DNA of 14,370 nt from CAYFHQ01 sp964342805 (GCA_964342805.1 CAYFHQ010000093.1:1-14370), one strand, 5' to 3'. Shown: positions 6,524 to 12,734, counted from the stretch's first letter. The notes: a model not told the origin generated them from the letters alone. Translations and numbers: made by a program.

Positions 6524-6531
6524 AGTATACT
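6503..6531 (+). promoter_or_regulatory. Promoter of the isc operon
   Basis: A perfect -35 TTGACA (6503-6508), 17-base spacer and TATACT (6526-6531, 5 of 6 matches) give a strong sigma-A type promoter. Transcription should start near 6538. It overlaps the IscR operator. Confidence 0.88.
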
Positions 6532-6580
6532 GAGCATGAATTCCGAGTGATCGACTCTGATATAGATGGAGGTTGAGCGC

Positions 6581-7033
6581 ATGAAACTATCGACCAAAGG
6601 CCGGTACGGATTAAAAGCGATGTTTGACTTAGCGCTGAATTACGGTGACAAGCCAATCTCGCTCACAACAATTGCAGAACGACAAAATGTCTCTGTGAAC
6701 TACTTGGAACAACTGATCGCACCCCTGAGAAAAGCCGGGTATGTGAAGAGTGTCAGAGGGGCCCAAGGGGGATACCTGCTGAACGTTGATCCCAATGAAA
6801 TCACAGTTAAGGACATCCTGACTGTACTGGAAGGACCTTTGGCGCCTACGGATTGCGTTAAGATTGACAGCGACGATTCATGTACCAATGCAGATTACTG
6901 CGTAACCAGACTGATTTACGCGAAACTCCGTGACAGTATTGATAGTGTTGTCACATCCATTACACTGCAGGATATGGTGAAGGATCACGCAACACTACAA
7001 GATCAGAAATCAGACCTGGTACAACTAGGGTAA
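6581..7033 (+). CDS. iscR: Rrf2 family iron-sulfur regulator IscR
   Basis: This 150-residue Rrf2-family winged-helix regulator begins MKLSTKGRYGLKAMFDLA. It has the helix-turn-helix near residues 27-50 (SLTTIAERQNVSVNYLEQLI), the wing VRGAQGGYLL (58-67) and three cysteines, C92, C101 and C107, at the positions where IscR binds its 2Fe-2S cluster (E. coli spacing C92, C98, C104; here x8 and x5). This distinguishes it from cluster-less relatives such as CymR. IscR senses cluster supply and represses the assembly genes when loaded. GGAGG (6568-6572), eight bases before the ATG at 6581, decides the start; an in-frame ATG at 6566 overlaps that binding site. It is the first gene of the operon, 18 bases before iscS, and a near-consensus IscR site overlaps its own promoter. 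Confidence 0.93.
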   Translation: MKLSTKGRYGLKAMFDLALNYGDKPISLTTIAERQNVSVNYLEQLIAPLRKAGYVKSVRGAQGGYLLNVDPNEITVKDILTVLEGPLAPTDCVKIDSDDSCTNADYCVTRLIYAKLRDSIDSVVTSITLQDMVKDHATLQDQKSDLVQLG

Positions 7034-7051
7034 TCGCGAAAGGGGATTGCG

Positions 7052-8224
7052 ATGAGCAAAAAAGTATACATGGATTATTCCGCAACAACACCTACGAAAA
7101 AAGAAGTTGTTGACGCAATGATGCCATATTTCACAGAAAACTTTGGGAATCCGTCCAGCGTACACAGCTTTGGCCGTGAAGCTAAAAATGTGGTAAACGA
7201 GGCGAGAGAGACCCTTGCAAATACAATCGGCGCCAAGCGTGAAGAAATCTACTTCACTGCAGGTGGTACAGAGTCCGACAACTGGGCAATCAAGGGGATT
7301 GCCAAGGCCCTAAAGGCCAAAGGCAACCATATCATCACAACGACTGTAGAACACCACGCTGTCCTACATACCTGTGAAGGTCTAGCCAAAGAAGGATTTG
7401 AAGTCACCTTCCTTCCAGTTGACGAATATGGCCTCATTAACCTTGAAGACCTCAAGGCAGCGATCAAGGACACAACCATCCTGATCACAATGATGTATGT
7501 AAACAACGAAATTGGAACCATGCAGCCAATCAAAGAAATCGGCGCAATTGCCAAAGAAAACAAGATCGTTTTCCATACCGATGCGGTTCAAGCCTACGGT
7601 AATGTGGCCATTGACGTTGATGACCTTGGCATAGACATCATGTCCATTTCCTCCCATAAAATTTACGGTCCTAAGGGCATTGGTGCCATGTACATTCGTA
7701 AGGGTGTTCGCATTGGTGCATTCGTGGACGGTGGCGCCCAAGAAAGAAAGCGCCGAGCAGGTACAGAAAACGTGCCTGGCATTGTAGGCTTCGCCAAAGC
7801 GGCACAGCTGGCCAATGAAAACCTAGAAAGTCATAGAGCGCATCTTATCCACCTTCGTGATAAGCTTGCCAAGGGCATTATGGACTCCATTCCATATGCC
7901 AAATATAATGGTCACCCAACAGAGCGTCACCCAGGTAATGTGAACATCTGCTTCGAGTTTATCGAGGGAGAATCATTGCTACTGAGTCTTGACCTGAAGG
8001 GCATTGCGGCAAGTTCTGGTTCCGCTTGTACGTCTGGATCCCTAGATCCTTCCCACGTACTGATGGCAATCGGCCTTACCCATGAAATTGCCCACGGTTC
8101 ATTGCGACTGACAGTAGGCGACTTCACTACAGAAGAAGACGTGGACTACGTTATTCAAGAACTGGCACCCATTGTTGATCGACTACGACAAATGTCACCG
8201 CTTTACGAGAAGGTTAATCGCTAG
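7052..8224 (+). CDS. iscS: Cysteine desulfurase IscS/NifS
   Basis: This 390-residue PLP enzyme converts cysteine to alanine and holds the sulfur as a persulfide for delivery to IscU and MnmA. Visible landmarks are: MDYSATTP (7-14); GGTESDN (71-77); His101 in EHHAVL, which stacks on PLP; Asp177 and Gln180 in HTDAVQ; the PLP lysine Lys203 in SISSHKIYGPKG; and the catalytic Cys326 in the loop SSGSACTSGS (321-330). That loop is the long flexible kind of group I (IscS/NifS) enzymes, not the short SufS kind. Length is normal for the family, without the E. coli C-terminal extension. AAGGGG lies before the ATG. It sits 18 bases after iscR and 11 before iscU, a tight operon. Confidence 0.96.
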   Translation: MSKKVYMDYSATTPTKKEVVDAMMPYFTENFGNPSSVHSFGREAKNVVNEARETLANTIGAKREEIYFTAGGTESDNWAIKGIAKALKAKGNHIITTTVEHHAVLHTCEGLAKEGFEVTFLPVDEYGLINLEDLKAAIKDTTILITMMYVNNEIGTMQPIKEIGAIAKENKIVFHTDAVQAYGNVAIDVDDLGIDIMSISSHKIYGPKGIGAMYIRKGVRIGAFVDGGAQERKRRAGTENVPGIVGFAKAAQLANENLESHRAHLIHLRDKLAKGIMDSIPYAKYNGHPTERHPGNVNICFEFIEGESLLLSLDLKGIAASSGSACTSGSLDPSHVLMAIGLTHEIAHGSLRLTVGDFTTEEDVDYVIQELAPIVDRLRQMSPLYEKVNR

Positions 8225-8235
8225 GAGGAACGCAT

Positions 8236-8685
8236 ATGTATTCAGAACAGGTTATGGACCACTTTATGAATCCACGCAACGTGGGTGAAATTGAAAATGC
8301 TGACGGTGTTGGTGAAGTAGGTAACGTCAAGTGTGGCGATATCATGAAGATCTACCTGAAGATCGACGAAAACGAAGTGATTACAGACGTTAAGTTTAAG
8401 ACTTTCGGATGTGGTTCCGCTGTGGCAAGTTCTTCTGTTTCCACTGTACTGATCATGGGACGAACAGTAGAGCAAGCCCTACAGCTGACAAATAAAGAAG
8501 TAATCGAAGAACTACACGGCCTTCCAGCTGTAAAGATCCACTGTTCCGTACTTGCAGAGCAAGCGATCAAGGCTGCAATCTACGACTACTCCCAAAAGAC
8601 GGGTAAAGTCTACGCTGCCCTAGAAGGCTTCGATCCAAATGCAGACGACGACCACCACGACCATGGTGACGAAGAAGAGTACTAG
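8236..8685 (+). CDS. iscU: Iron-sulfur cluster scaffold IscU (NifU N-terminal domain)
   Basis: This 149-residue scaffold protein assembles 2Fe-2S and 4Fe-4S clusters from iron and IscS-derived sulfur. All ligand positions are present: Cys33 with Asp35 in VKCGD, Cys59 in FGCGSA, and His102-Cys103 in KIHCSVLAEQA. The start, MYSEQVMDHFMNPRNVG, is typical. It has only the NifU N-terminal (IscU) domain, not the ferredoxin or Nfu parts of full nitrogenase NifU. The LPPVK-type chaperone-binding motif is modified to LPAVK (96-100), and no hscA or hscB gene is in the window. The C-terminal tail, from Asp137, is made almost only of Asp, His and Glu (DDDHHDHGDEEEY), unlike standard IscU, and may bind metal. 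AGGAGGA lies eight bases before the ATG. Confidence 0.95.
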   Translation: MYSEQVMDHFMNPRNVGEIENADGVGEVGNVKCGDIMKIYLKIDENEVITDVKFKTFGCGSAVASSSVSTVLIMGRTVEQALQLTNKEVIEELHGLPAVKIHCSVLAEQAIKAAIYDYSQKTGKVYAALEGFDPNADDDHHDHGDEEEY

Positions 8686-8737
8686 GAACCAGGCTGGCTT
8701 AGCCAGTTGATCATAGGCTGCAATAGGCCATCTGTCC

Positions 8738-8766
8738 TTGTTTGGGCCGGTGGGGTGTGGTAGACT
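8738..8766 (+). promoter_or_regulatory. Candidate promoter before mnmA
   Basis: TTGTTT (8738-8743) and TAGACT (8761-8766) are separated by exactly 17 bases, each with 4 consensus matches. It would start transcription near 8773 with a leader of about 170 bases before mnmA, containing the hairpin at 8788-8826. Confidence 0.5.
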
Positions 8767-8787
8767 AACATGTAAATTGAATTTTTT

Positions 8788-8826
8788 AGCCCGTGAGTGC
8801 GCGCTTTCAACCGCATCTCACGGGCT
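8788..8826. ncRNA. Large hairpin in the iscU-mnmA spacer (leader structure)
   Basis: Ten-base arms (AGCCCGTGAG at 8788-8797, CTCACGGGCT at 8817-8826) extend inward by TGCG/CGCA with one bulged T, giving about 14 pairs around a 10-base loop. The T-run lies before the hairpin on the plus strand (8782-8787) and none follows, so it is not a standard terminator on either strand. It may be an mRNA leader element, a processing or stabilising site between iscU and mnmA, or a small RNA. It matches no riboswitch I know. Confidence 0.45.
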
Positions 8827-8846
8827 TCTGGCGTTTCTTCTGGCGT
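8825..8846 (+). repeat. Direct repeat CTTCTGGCGT, two copies
   Basis: Two exact 10-base copies (8825-8834 and 8837-8846) are spaced by a 12-base period, directly after the large hairpin. A short hairpin, CGCC-CCA-GGCG (8855-8865), follows. The role is unknown. Confidence 0.5.
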
Positions 8847-8941
8847 CCATTTTCGCCCCAGGCGATGTGTGGCCTTTGGTTGCGCTGGAACGAGTATAGG
8901 CATCCTCAATCGGGGTGTTGATGAAATAGGAGAAATGAATC

Positions 8942-10039
8942 ATGTTGAACAAGAATCGTGTTGTGGTGGGGATGTCCGGTGGTGTGGACTCTTCGGTGGC
9001 CGCGCATCAGTTGAAAGAAGCGGGATATGAAGTGATTGGTATTTTCATGAAGTTGTGGGACGATGGGTCTCCTGACTATGTGGAAAAAGAGGGGGGATGC
9101 TGTTCCTTGAGTGCAGCGGAGGACGCCCGTCGGGTGGCGGCTTCTTTGGATATTCCCTTTTATGTCATTAACTTTAGAGAGATATTCCAAGACACCGTGA
9201 TCGACTACTTTGTCCATGAGTATGAGTTGGGACGAACGCCAAACCCTTGCATTGCCTGTAACAAGCATGTGAAGTTTGACGCCCTGCTGAACAAGGCCCA
9301 CCAGTTGGGGGCTTATTATGTGGCGACGGGTCACTATGCGAAAATCGAGAAAAATCCGGAGACGGATCGATATATTATGAAGATGTCCAATGAGGCCAAG
9401 AAGGACCAGACCTACATGCTCTACAACTTGACCCAGTTCCAGTTGGAGCATATGCTGACCCCTCTTGGGGACTTTTCCTCCAAGGAAGAGGTGCGAAAGA
9501 TCGCTGAGCAGCTGGACCTGGACGTTTCTGTGAAGCGGGACTCCCAGGAAATCTGCTTTATTCCTGACGACGACTACGCCAAGTTCGTCACGGAGAACAC
9601 GGACAAGGAAATGGGACCAGGCAAGTTTGTGGACACTGAGGGCAATATCCTTGGGGACCACAAGGGGATCATTTACTATACCGTGGGCCAGCGGAAGGGC
9701 CTAGGTATTACCTTTGGCAAGCCTATGTACGTGGTGGAAATCCGTCCTCAGACCAATGAAGTGGTCCTAGGGTCCAACAAGGAAGTCTTCTCCCAGGGGC
9801 TCATTGCCGACCAGGTGAACTTCATTCCCTTTGATGATCTTGAAGGACCTATTCAAGCCCAGGGCAAGGTTCGTTATAGCTCCAGGACGTCCCCGTGTAC
9901 CATTAAAAAGGTGGGCGATGACCAGGTGGAAGTGATCTTTGACGATATGCAGCGGGCGGTTACACCGGGCCAGGCAGTAGTCTTCTATCAGGATGACTTA
10001 CTCATTGGTGGCGGTACGATTTTGAATGCTATTCAATAG
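8942..10039 (+). CDS. mnmA: tRNA 2-thiouridylase MnmA
   Basis: This 365-residue enzyme adenylates uridine 34 of tRNA-Lys, -Glu and -Gln and replaces its O2 with sulfur. The PP-loop SGGVDSS (12-18) binds ATP. The catalytic cysteines are Cys106 in ACNKHVKF, equivalent to E. coli Cys102, and Cys205 in SQEICFIPDD, equivalent to Cys199. The tRNA-binding part contains GQRKGLGI (249-256), and the C-terminal beta-barrel runs from about 285. E. coli has Asp at the place of Cys103, whereas this protein has CIAC (103-106). The three-cysteine set CxxC plus C resembles thiolases that carry a 4Fe-4S cluster. AGGAGA, eight bases before the ATG, fixes the start. The gene follows iscS and iscU, its sulfur donor system, and ends in a strong terminator. 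Confidence 0.96.
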   Translation: MLNKNRVVVGMSGGVDSSVAAHQLKEAGYEVIGIFMKLWDDGSPDYVEKEGGCCSLSAAEDARRVAASLDIPFYVINFREIFQDTVIDYFVHEYELGRTPNPCIACNKHVKFDALLNKAHQLGAYYVATGHYAKIEKNPETDRYIMKMSNEAKKDQTYMLYNLTQFQLEHMLTPLGDFSSKEEVRKIAEQLDLDVSVKRDSQEICFIPDDDYAKFVTENTDKEMGPGKFVDTEGNILGDHKGIIYYTVGQRKGLGITFGKPMYVVEIRPQTNEVVLGSNKEVFSQGLIADQVNFIPFDDLEGPIQAQGKVRYSSRTSPCTIKKVGDDQVEVIFDDMQRAVTPGQAVVFYQDDLLIGGGTILNAIQ

Positions 10040-10066
10040 GCTTTCTAGCCATACAATAACAACCAC

Positions 10067-10095
10067 AAAGCACTGGGGGGACCTGGTGCTTTTTT
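10067..10095 (+). terminator. Rho-independent terminator after mnmA
   Basis: AAAGCAC (10067-10073) pairs with GTGCTTT (10086-10092). The stem extends inward by two wobble pairs and two G-C pairs around a G-rich loop, and the T-run reaches 10095. It closes the isc-mnmA block 27 bases after the mnmA stop. Confidence 0.88.
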
Positions 10096-10151
10096 ACTTC
10101 TAGTTGATCGGTTTCGCTGGTTTACTAGGGAAAGTGCAGAGGACGAAATAA

Positions 10152-10718
10152 ATGACTACACGTAAAGGCAAAAACATTAATACGTATATGGGTGTTGAGT
10201 TCTACCCACTGGACCCCCGAAAAGAAGAAGTGAAAATTGAGGACATCGCCCATGCCCTGTCCATGATGTGCCGGGGCAATGGCCATGTGAAATTCTTTTT
10301 CACCGTGGGCCAGCACTCTGTCAACTGCGCCAAGGAAGCGGCGGCAAGGGGCTATAGTATACGGGTCCAACTGGCTTGTTTGCTCCACGATGCTTCAGAA
10401 GCCTACATGTCGGACGTCACGCGGCCAGTGAAAGCGGCATTGTCAGAGTATCTGGTCATGGAAGAAAAGCTACAGACCTTTATCTACGAGTCCTTTGGCT
10501 TGGCAGACATAAGCAAGGAAGAACAAGACCAAATCGACTCTGTGGACGACACCATGTTGGCAGAGGAGATGAAAGCCCTCTTCACCGTGGTTCCTGACCA
10601 TGTTCTAGCCAAGGACTACACCGTGGCTTATGAGGGGCTGGAAGTAGCTGTGGAGGAAATTCCTGCGGTGAAGGCGGCCTTTCTTGACCTGTTTGAGGAA
10701 TTGTCGTCGAAGTTGTAA
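10152..10718 (+). CDS. HD-domain phosphohydrolase (YfbR-like)
   Basis: This 188-residue HD-superfamily protein has the metal-binding set in order: His55 in VGQHSVNCA, His79-Asp80 in LACLLHDASEAYMSDVTRP, and Asp132/Asp133 in DSVDDTMLAEEM. The long HDASEAYMSDVTRPVK motif is typical of the YfbR 5'-deoxynucleotidase-like group, which removes phosphate from deoxynucleoside monophosphates. The N-terminal 30 residues (NINTYMGVEFYPLDP) are also typical of the group, although the exact substrate is not certain. No membrane segment or signal is present. AGAGGA lies eight bases before the ATG. It stands between two terminators (10067-10095 and 10830-10855) and is therefore probably a single-gene unit. 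It sits immediately before the SOS cassette but outside it. Confidence 0.85.
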   Translation: MTTRKGKNINTYMGVEFYPLDPRKEEVKIEDIAHALSMMCRGNGHVKFFFTVGQHSVNCAKEAAARGYSIRVQLACLLHDASEAYMSDVTRPVKAALSEYLVMEEKLQTFIYESFGLADISKEEQDQIDSVDDTMLAEEMKALFTVVPDHVLAKDYTVAYEGLEVAVEEIPAVKAAFLDLFEELSSKL

Positions 10719-10829
10719 GGAGTTACTGGAGACCGTAGATAACTCTATCTTGTCTGCAAATACCCTCATGCTGTCTTGCTGGCTTCCAGTCGGCTGGATC
10801 ACATGCATACCGACTTTATTGACAATCTA

Positions 10830-10855
10830 AAACCATCCTTTTGGGTGGTTTTTTT
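10830..10855 (+). terminator. Rho-independent terminator after the HD gene
   Basis: AAACCATCC (10830-10838) and GGGTGGTTT (10843-10851) pair fully (one G-T) around a TTTT loop, then T to 10855. It isolates the SOS cassette from upstream transcription. The 110 bases between the HD gene stop and this hairpin contain only a weak 6-base inverted repeat (GAGTTA 10720-10725, TAACTC 10740-10745). Confidence 0.95.
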
Positions 10856-10903
10856 GTGCTTTTTGGAGATTACTGGCGGACCCTACGGTCTTTGGGCATT
10901 TTG

Positions 10904-10929
10904 TTCCAACGGAAAATTTATTGTTGGAA
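10904..10929. promoter_or_regulatory. Inverted repeat upstream of the SOS promoter
   Basis: TTCCAAC (10904-10910) and GTTGGAA (10923-10929) are perfect 7-base arms around a 12-base AT-rich centre, ending five bases before the -35. It may be a binding site for a second regulator. It is not a LexA box. Confidence 0.35.
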
Positions 10930-10934
10930 TGGAG

Positions 10935-10963
10935 TTGAATCGAACGTGTGTTCGGTTTATACT
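10935..10963 (+). promoter_or_regulatory. Promoter of the translesion polymerase cassette
   Basis: TTGAAT (10935-10940), 17 bases, then TATACT (10958-10963) make a good sigma-A type promoter 21 bases before the first gene. The LexA box occupies most of the spacer. Confidence 0.85.
10941..10954. promoter_or_regulatory. LexA (SOS) box
   Basis: CGAAC-GTGT-GTTCG contains the Gram-positive LexA/DinR core GAAC-N4-GTTC and matches 13 of 14 positions of the B. subtilis consensus CGAACRNRYGTTYC. It lies exactly between the -35 and -10, where LexA would block the polymerase until DNA damage triggers its cleavage. A dinB-type gene in the operon behind it fits. Confidence 0.85.
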
Positions 10964-10984
10964 AAAGGTGAGGAGGGGATTGAT

Positions 10985-11245
10985 ATGGATACCAGTTATC
11001 CCATTGTGGAGGTGATGGCCTATTTTGGAACAGACGGCCACGTTCGCCCCCATCGATTCCGCTTGACCAATGACGACGACCAGCTCTTGGTCGTAAAGGT
11101 TGACGAGCTGATTACCGTGGAACCAGAGTGGGCCGGGGGCAATGAAATGATTGTTTTCAAGTGCCGAAGTGTCATGGGCGGCCAAGCGCGGGAGTATACG
11201 TTGAAGTATGAGAAGGAGACTTGCCAGTGGTTATTAAAAATGTAA
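10985..11245 (+). CDS. Small protein of the SOS polymerase cassette (unknown family)
   Basis: This 86-residue soluble protein has no named domain I can assign. It reads as a mostly beta protein: strands near 5-14 (YPIVEVMAYF), 21-27, 33-44 (QLLVVKVDELITV), 55-61 and 70-76, with the pattern of a compact barrel. Two cysteines (60, 80) and two tryptophans (49, 82) are present. My recollection is that similar short proteins precede Y-family polymerase genes in other Clostridia, but I cannot verify this here. AGGAGG (10971-10976), eight bases before the ATG at 10985, decides the start over in-frame upstream codons, which would run through the promoter and LexA box. It is the first gene after the SOS promoter and overlaps the next gene, so the two are probably translated together. 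An accessory role for the polymerase is inference from context. Confidence 0.8.
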   Translation: MDTSYPIVEVMAYFGTDGHVRPHRFRLTNDDDQLLVVKVDELITVEPEWAGGNEMIVFKCRSVMGGQAREYTLKYEKETCQWLLKM

Positions 11246-11382
11246 TGGGACAGAAGAAGAGGGGCGGCGGGGACGTCTGTTCGGTTTGTGAAGGAAAGCC
11301 CTGCGTGTGCCATGTGGCCTCGACCCGGGCACGGATGGGGGCCAAGGTCCACCGCTTTGTCCAGGGGGACATCCGAGGTTAG
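11227..11382 (+). CDS. Cysteine-rich miniprotein of the SOS polymerase cassette
   Basis: This is an open frame of about 51 residues between the 86-residue protein gene and dinB. Its core is a four-cysteine cluster, CSVCEGKPCVCH, with spacing C-x2-C-x4-C-x-C plus a following His, as in small zinc-binding knuckles. The N-terminal stretch is Lys/Arg/Gly-rich and the C-terminal part is basic, which would suit nucleic-acid or protein binding. GTG at 11227 is taken as the start because AAGGAG (11213-11218) lies eight bases before it. The alternative ATG at 11245 overlaps the upstream TAA (TAATG), gives 45 residues, keeps all cysteines and has no binding site of its own. The stop at 11380-11382 leaves 26 bases to dinB. 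Context and dense packing argue for a real gene; the function is unknown. Confidence 0.65.
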   Translation: MVIKNVMGQKKRGGGDVCSVCEGKPCVCHVASTRARMGAKVHRFVQGDIRG

Positions 11383-11408
11383 ACTCGACCATGGAATGAG
11401 GTGTTGAT

Positions 11409-12665
11409 ATGCACAAGCGGATTGTGCTTCATATAGATGTAAATTCTGCATATTTGTCATGGCAGACCGCCTATTTGCTCCAGCGGGGCGGGTCTGTGGA
11501 CTACCGGGAGATCCCGGCCATTGTGGGTGGCAACAAGGAGCAACGGCGGGGGATCGTTCTGGCCAAGTCCATTCCCGCCAAGAGGGTAGGCATTCAAACC
11601 GGTGAGGCCCTACATACGGCCCTACAAAAATGTCCCACCCTGGCGGTCTTGCCCACCAACTATGACCTCTATGTGAAAAGTAGCAAGATGTTGCGAAAGG
11701 TCATCAGCGAATACACGCCGGAGGTCCAGCAGTTTAGTATCGATGAGTACTTTGGTGAGTTCACAGGGACCCACCGGATGTTGGGGGACCCGGTCAAGGT
11801 GGCCCATGAAATTCGGGAACGGATTAAAAAAGAGTTGGGCTACACGGTGAGCATTGGCGTCTCCACCAACAAGCTCCTGGCCAAGGTGGGGTCGGAAATG
11901 AAAAAGCCTGACGCCGTGACGACTCTTTTCCCCGACGAAATGGCGTCGAAAATGTGGCCCATGGACGTGGGGGAGCTGTTTGGAGTGGGCCGATCAACCA
12001 AGCCCAAGCTCAACAACATGGGGATCTTCACCATTGGGGACCTGGCCCAGTATGATCCCAAATTCCTCCGCCAGCGGCTGGGCAAGTACGGCATGGTGAT
12101 CTGGAACTATGCCAACGGCCTGGAACAGTCCCTGGTGGACGACGACCGGATTAAAATGAAGGGGATCGGGAACTCTTCGACCATTTCCTACGACGTGGTT
12201 GACCGAGAGGACGCCCTTCTCCACTTGCTTTCCCTAACGGAAATGGTCTGTATGCGCCTTCGGCACGCAGAAAAGCAATGTGGCCTCGTCTCAGTCAGCG
12301 TCCGGAGCCATGACCTGTCCAGGGTCTCCCACCAGCGGAAGCTCTTTTACAGTACAGACCAAACCAACGAAATTTTTGCGGAGGTGACCCGGCTCTTTGA
12401 CGAGGTATGGGACGGCATTCCCATTCGGAGCCTGGGCGTACGCGTTTCCCACCTGAGTCCAGCTGAAGGCCGTCAACTTCCCATTTTCCAACCGGAGCAA
12501 TCGGAAAAGATGCGGACGCTCGACATGACCATTGATGACCTACGGGTTCGCTTTGGCCGAAGTATCATCCAGCGGGGGAGTTTCGCCAATACTGGACGCC
12601 TCAAGCCCATGAAGGGCGGAACCCAGGATAATCCGGATTATCCGGGTATGAGTTTTGTTTTATAG
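11409..12665 (+). CDS. dinB: Y-family DNA polymerase (DinB/UvrX-like, translesion)
   Basis: This 418-residue error-prone polymerase copies past damaged bases. Palm residues are Asp10 in LHIDVNSAYLSW and the Asp112-Glu113 pair in QFSIDEYFGEF, with Tyr15 as the likely steric gate against ribonucleotides. A helix-hairpin-helix region follows with FGVGRSTKPKLNNMGI and the TIGDLAQYDP motif, then a little-finger domain from about 240. QLPIF at 356-360 resembles the beta-clamp binding motif QLxLF and lies inside the chain, as in UmuC, rather than at the very end as in E. coli DinB. Length and the HIDVNSAYLSW opening are closer to Gram-positive UvrX/YqjW-type enzymes than to classical Pol IV, so the symbol is approximate. 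GAGGTG (11398-11403) precedes the ATG. It is the last gene of the LexA-controlled cassette. Confidence 0.92.
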   Translation: MHKRIVLHIDVNSAYLSWQTAYLLQRGGSVDYREIPAIVGGNKEQRRGIVLAKSIPAKRVGIQTGEALHTALQKCPTLAVLPTNYDLYVKSSKMLRKVISEYTPEVQQFSIDEYFGEFTGTHRMLGDPVKVAHEIRERIKKELGYTVSIGVSTNKLLAKVGSEMKKPDAVTTLFPDEMASKMWPMDVGELFGVGRSTKPKLNNMGIFTIGDLAQYDPKFLRQRLGKYGMVIWNYANGLEQSLVDDDRIKMKGIGNSSTISYDVVDREDALLHLLSLTEMVCMRLRHAEKQCGLVSVSVRSHDLSRVSHQRKLFYSTDQTNEIFAEVTRLFDEVWDGIPIRSLGVRVSHLSPAEGRQLPIFQPEQSEKMRTLDMTIDDLRVRFGRSIIQRGSFANTGRLKPMKGGTQDNPDYPGMSFVL

Positions 12666-12697
12666 GACATGCACAATGCGTGTGTTTTCAATAGATT

Positions 12698-12734
12698 GCG
12701 CTGCTTTTCCTTGTGGAGAGTAGGCGCTTTTTTT
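12698..12734 (+). terminator. Imperfect terminator after dinB
   Basis: GCGC (12698-12701) pairs with GCGC (12724-12727), extended inward through mismatches and G-T pairs by TTTTCC/GGAGAG. Seven T follow (12728-12734). The stem is imperfect, but position and T-run support termination. Confidence 0.6.

Noticed and set aside
8694..8706. CTGGC-TTA-GCCAG hairpin after iscU as terminator.
   Set aside because: Only five pairs and no following T-run; too weak to call.
8788..8826. The large hairpin read as a Rho-independent terminator.
   Set aside because: The T-run lies before the hairpin on the plus strand, and the minus strand has an A-run after it, so neither orientation fits.
8682..8909. A 75-residue minus-strand frame across the iscU-mnmA spacer with protein-like composition (WTPEETPEAREMRLKAR).
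   Set aside because: No ribosome binding site before its TTG or ATG start; the TPE repetition simply reflects the direct repeat and the rest the hairpin. Kept as non-coding structure.
8797..9030. A plus-strand frame of 77 codons in the mnmA leader.
   Set aside because: It overlaps the start of mnmA by almost 90 bases in another frame, and has no binding site or recognisable composition.
8906..9661. A 251-codon minus-strand frame inside mnmA.
   Set aside because: It lies fully opposite a gene with all MnmA motifs, and no domain is recognisable in it.
10720..10745. GAGTTA/TAACTC inverted repeat after the HD gene.
   Set aside because: Six-base arms with a 14-base loop and no T-run; likely chance, since a strong terminator lies downstream.
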